Shown here one piece after another: positions 61,819 to 64,000 of a stretch of DNA of 64,000 nt. Both the position numbers and the translations under genes were made by a program. The notes beneath the pieces are model-generated. The model searched no databases, was not told the DNA's origin, and was given only the letters and a program-made list of their open reading frames with translations. Numbering within the stretch: the stretch's first letter is position 1; every line of letters starts with the position of its first letter. The stretch is from Prosthecomicrobium pneumaticum (GTDB lineage: Bacteria; Pseudomonadota; Alphaproteobacteria; Rhizobiales; Kaistiaceae): positions 62,001 through 126,000 of the forward strand of contig NZ_JACHOO010000006.1 in assembly GCF_014199915.1 (NCBI RefSeq), read 5' to 3'.

Positions 61819-62142
61819 TCAGGCGAAGGCGGCGCGCCGGCGGCGGCGCCCGGCGAGGATCAGCAGCGCGCCGAGCGCGGCGAACACCGCGAAGGTCGGC
61901 AGGGTCAGAAGAAACTGGACGACCGGGTCCCACACCCAGGCGCCGACATGCGGCTCGACATGGCCCGCGACGAAGCCCTGCGCCGCGGCGAGGCTGTCGC
62001 GCGACAGCGAGAACCAGGTCTGGCCGAGCGAGGCGAGCGTCAGGCTCGAGGTTGCGATCGAGCGCGTGCCGTCGACGACGAGGGCGACCACGCCGATCGA
62101 CAGCGCGAAGAGGCCGAGGAGACGCGACAGGAAGGAGAACAT
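61819..62142 (-). CDS. Small membrane protein, rhizobial 'PetM-family' type
   Basis: 107 residues from ATG 62140-62142, after GGAG. Two membrane helices are predicted: residues 5-25 ([21 protein letters not shown]) and about 76-98 ([25 protein letters not shown]), ending in a run of arginines that should face the cytoplasm. The motif DGTRSIA and the spacing recall a small protein often labelled PetM family in Hyphomicrobiales; real kinship with the cytochrome b6f subunit is doubtful. Function unknown. Confidence 0.65.
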   Translation of the reverse strand: MFSFLSRLLGLFALSIGVVALVVDGTRSIATSSLTLASLGQTWFSLSRDSLAAAQGFVAGHVEPHVGAWVWDPVVQFLLTLPTFAVFAALGALLILAGRRRRRAAFA

Positions 62143-62479
62143 GGACGGCCCGCGCTCGCGACACCGGGCGGCAAGCCCGCGACCGCTCCTAGATAATGCG
62201 CCCCGCCCCGCGCGGCAACGCCGCGCCGGACAGGGAGACGGCGGCGCGCCGGGCGCCGCGCCCGACATCCTCGGGCGGCTGGGCCGCGGGCGGCGTGAAG
62301 ACGCAACGCCGGCACAGCGGGTAGTGTCCTAGTAGGACACTACCGCACAGCGGATCGTCCTCGCCGGCACAGCGGATCGTCTTGCGTCGCGCCCGCTCTT
62401 CGTGATAGTGCGCCCGCTCCGGCAGGCGAGGCATCGCCCGAACCGCTGCGGCCCGCCGCAGCAGGGCCTGCACCGGGAC
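62143..62479. other. 337-base gap with a 23-bp palindrome before tRNA-Ser
   Basis: No gene is evident. The centre holds the perfect palindrome at 62321-62343 and three copies of CACAGCGG. The promoter of tRNA-Ser must also lie here, but I see no clear boxes. Confidence 0.45.
62321..62343. repeat. 23-bp perfect palindrome flanked by direct repeats
   Basis: Arms GTAGTGTCCTA (62321-62331) and TAGGACACTAC (62333-62343) are exact inverted repeats around a single G. The immediate flanks GGCACAGCGG (62311-62320) and CGCACAGCGG (62344-62353) agree at 9 of 10 positions; a third copy is at 62367-62376. It could be a regulator-binding site or the joined ends of a deleted insertion element. Confidence 0.6.
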
Positions 62480-62569
62480 GGAGGGGTGGCCGAGTGGTTG
62501 AAGGCGCACGCCTGGAAAGTGTGTATACGGGAAACCGTATCGCGGGTTCGAATCCCGCTCCCTCCGCCA
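62480..62569 (+). tRNA. tRNA-Ser (anticodon GGA)
   Basis: Class II tRNA of 90 bases with encoded CCA. The acceptor GGAGGGG pairs with TCCCTCC (one G-U), discriminator G. The anticodon stem CACGC/GTGTG encloses loop CTGGAAA with anticodon GGA. A long variable arm (TATACGGGAAACCGTATC region) is present, then the T arm GGGTTCGAATCCC. It reads UCC/UCU codons. Accessory DNA begins right after its 3' end. Confidence 0.96.
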
Positions 62570-62907
62570 TTGCGTTCAATTGAAGCGTCTCCCCGAACGC
62601 TGCGCGGCAACAGATCGCGCCACCTTTCAAAGGCTTTGCTGGTGCGGCCTCTGCACAGCGCAGCCCGCTAACTCTGGGTCGCATTCTCCGAATCGCCAGT
62701 CCCATACGAACAGAAAGCTTCGCCTCTTCATGCGGTTAGACGATCCGACCGGTTCGGAATTTCGAATTTTTTCGGCTAACGAAGCCCCAATCGCTCCCAA
62801 ATAGGCTGTTCAATCGAAGCAGCATTTTCCTGTTTGAAGACCGCGCGTTCCTTCTATGTTCTGAGATGAGCCTAGGATAGGGTGAAGTCCAATAACGAGG
62901 CAGCTCC
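62570..62907. other. 338-base lower-GC leader between tRNA-Ser and the DUF5131 gene
   Basis: No gene is evident. Base composition drops, most at 62740-62900, compared with the core region, marking the start of accessory DNA. It probably contains the promoter of the DUF5131-tcmP pair and, at its left end, an attachment site, but no repeat partner can be seen because the other end lies outside the window. Confidence 0.5.
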
Positions 62908-63675
62908 GTGGCGCAAACGTCGGAAATCGAATGGACTGACGCAACCTGGAACCCGGTGACGGGCTGCATCAAGGTCGGTCCCGGCTGCGACAACTGCTAC
63001 GCGGAACGCTTTGCCGAACGTTGGCGGGGGGTTGCTGGACACCCCTACGAACAAGGCTTCGACCTGACGCTCTGGCCATCACGGCTGATGCAGCCCGCGC
63101 AGTGGAAAAAGCCGCGGATGATCTTCGTGAACTCGATGAGTGACCTCTTCCACAAGGACATAGACCGCACGTTCATCGACAAAGTGTTCGATGCCATGGA
63201 GCAGGCGAACTGGCATGTCTATCAGGTGCTGACCAAGCGCAGCTCGCTTATGCGCAACTATGTCCGGAAGCGGTATGATGGCAGACCGGTTCCGCGCCAT
63301 ATATGGCTTGGCGTATCGGTTGAGGACGCCGCTCACACGAGCCGGATCGGGCATCTGAAGCAGATTAACTCCGATGCACGCTTCATTTCGTTCGAGCCAC
63401 TCCTGGGACCGATCGGCGAAGTCGATCTACGTGGCATCGCATGGGCCATCGTTGGCGGCGAGAGCGGGCCGCGGGCTCGCCCCATGGACGAAAGCTGGGC
63501 AAGACAGATCCGGGACATCTGCGACCGTGACGAGGTAGCCTTCTTCTTCAAGCAATGGGGTGGTGCACGTCCGAAGTCGGGCGGGCGGCTGCTCGATGGG
63601 GAGGAATGGAACGGCTTTCCGTGGCAGATCGTGCCTGAGCCAATCATGCGCGCTTTGCAGCCCAAGGATGCTTGA
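62908..63675 (+). CDS. DUF5131 (phage Gp37/Gp68-like) three-cysteine protein
   Basis: 255 residues from GTG 62908, with GAGG upstream. The N-terminal motif SEIEWTDATWNPVTGC is diagnostic. Three cysteines, C20, C27 and C30 (CX6CX2C in GCIKVGPGCDNCYAERFAER), resemble an iron-sulfur site of radical-SAM-like enzymes. Later signatures are FVNSMSDLFHKDI, VYQVLTKRSSLM, HIWLGVSVED, FISFEPLLGPI, AIVGGESGPRARPM and FFFKQWGG, typical of the family throughout. Full length and intact. Function is not established; members occur in phages and genomic islands, often beside tcmP. Stop overlaps the next start (TGATG), so the two act together. Confidence 0.9.
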   Translation: MAQTSEIEWTDATWNPVTGCIKVGPGCDNCYAERFAERWRGVAGHPYEQGFDLTLWPSRLMQPAQWKKPRMIFVNSMSDLFHKDIDRTFIDKVFDAMEQANWHVYQVLTKRSSLMRNYVRKRYDGRPVPRHIWLGVSVEDAAHTSRIGHLKQINSDARFISFEPLLGPIGEVDLRGIAWAIVGGESGPRARPMDESWARQIRDICDRDEVAFFFKQWGGARPKSGGRLLDGEEWNGFPWQIVPEPIMRALQPKDA

Positions 63676-64000
63676 TGCCGCCTCGGATCGGAGACTACCG
63701 GGGACGCGAGCAGTCCTTTATCAAGCATCTGTTTCTTAACAAATATCTTGAGGCCGCGGCCTACAAGCTTTTCCAAGGCAGATCGCCGGTCTTCAACTTC
63801 GTCGACGCATTTGCAGGCCCTTGGCGGGTATCGGACACCAACATGTACTCCGATGCCTCGTTTTCACAGGCGATCGAAACACTCGAAACTGTACGCAGCT
63901 CGCTCATTGGCATGGGTCGCACCGGTCTCAAGGTGCGGTTCCGCTTCTGTGAGCGGAACCCGGCTTCGGTCGCCAAGCTGAAAACGTTCGCGGCCCAGAA
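63675..64000 (+). CDS. tcmP: Three-Cys-motif partner protein TcmP, N-terminal part
   Basis: First 108 codons, cut by the window end; ATG 63675 overlaps the DUF5131 stop. The start MPPRIGDYRGREQSFIKHLFLNKYL and the motif VFNFVDAFAGPW match the TcmP family, named for its pairing with the three-cysteine protein. The FVDAFAGPW segment followed by a later acidic FCERNPAS strand resembles the SAM-binding part of a Rossmann methyltransferase (inference). The rest is outside the window, so integrity cannot be judged. Confidence 0.85.
   Translation, partial: MPPRIGDYRGREQSFIKHLFLNKYLEAAAYKLFQGRSPVFNFVDAFAGPWRVSDTNMYSDASFSQAIETLETVRSSLIGMGRTGLKVRFRFCERNPASVAKLKTFAAQ

Noticed and set aside
62340-62705. 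Leftward 121-codon frame containing [23 protein letters not shown]
   Set aside because: This is the antisense of tRNA-Ser, a well-known false gene in annotations.

Overview
The window looks like chromosomal DNA of a high-GC alphaproteobacterium of the order Hyphomicrobiales (Rhizobiales). Evidence: the gene neighbourhoods penicillin-binding-protein activator/rsmI/yraN/gshB/comM, mmcB/regA/regB, fabA-fabB-fabI and rnd-lptC-lptA-lptB-rpoN, DUF2852 and MmcB families, a RegB/RegA (ActS/ActR) redox system, and a mannosylfructose-phosphate synthase/phosphatase pair very like that of Agrobacterium. The genus cannot be fixed from the sequence. No rRNA genes or CRISPR arrays are present. Two tRNAs were found, and both sit at the edges of accessory DNA.

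Left edge, 1-6675: an integrated element. It carries the start of an AAA ATPase, a DCL-family (DUF3223) protein, a large plasmid-type ParB, a VapBC toxin-antitoxin pair, a small unknown protein and a large serine recombinase. The recombinase reading frame ends 30 bases inside the 3' end of tRNA-Arg(ACG), which marks this tRNA as the attachment site. Between parB and vapBC lies a strikingly nested set of inverted repeats that may be a structured RNA.

Core, 6676-62479: mostly housekeeping genes in short operons. In order: an orphan sensor kinase; rpmH-rnpA-yidC-engB; mfpsA-mfpsB; a glutamine amidotransferase and a TerB protein; 1.2 kb of dispersed repeats and an AT-rich patch; rhlE-csp-infA; dnaN-recF-mmcB; regA/regB; a PHA depolymerase fused to a helix-hairpin-helix tail; a lipoprotein; rsmI-yraN-gshB and comM; a TRAP binding protein; a second VapBC pair; fabA-fabB-fabI; rlmN; a 783-residue membrane protein of unknown function; prmB, folC and mgsA-glk; a nucleoside uptake and salvage operon (BMP binding protein, ATPase, two permeases, cdd, purine nucleoside phosphorylase); 1-Cys peroxiredoxin; mepA; the rnd/lpt/rpoN cluster; and a run of redox or repair enzymes ending with msrA.

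Right edge, 62480-64000: tRNA-Ser(GGA) is followed at once by lower-GC DNA holding a DUF5131 (Gp37/Gp68-like, three-cysteine) gene overlapping tcmP, the 'three-Cys-motif partner'. This two-gene unit of unknown biochemistry, placed beside a tRNA, is the best candidate for an undescribed system in the window. It is cut by the window end.
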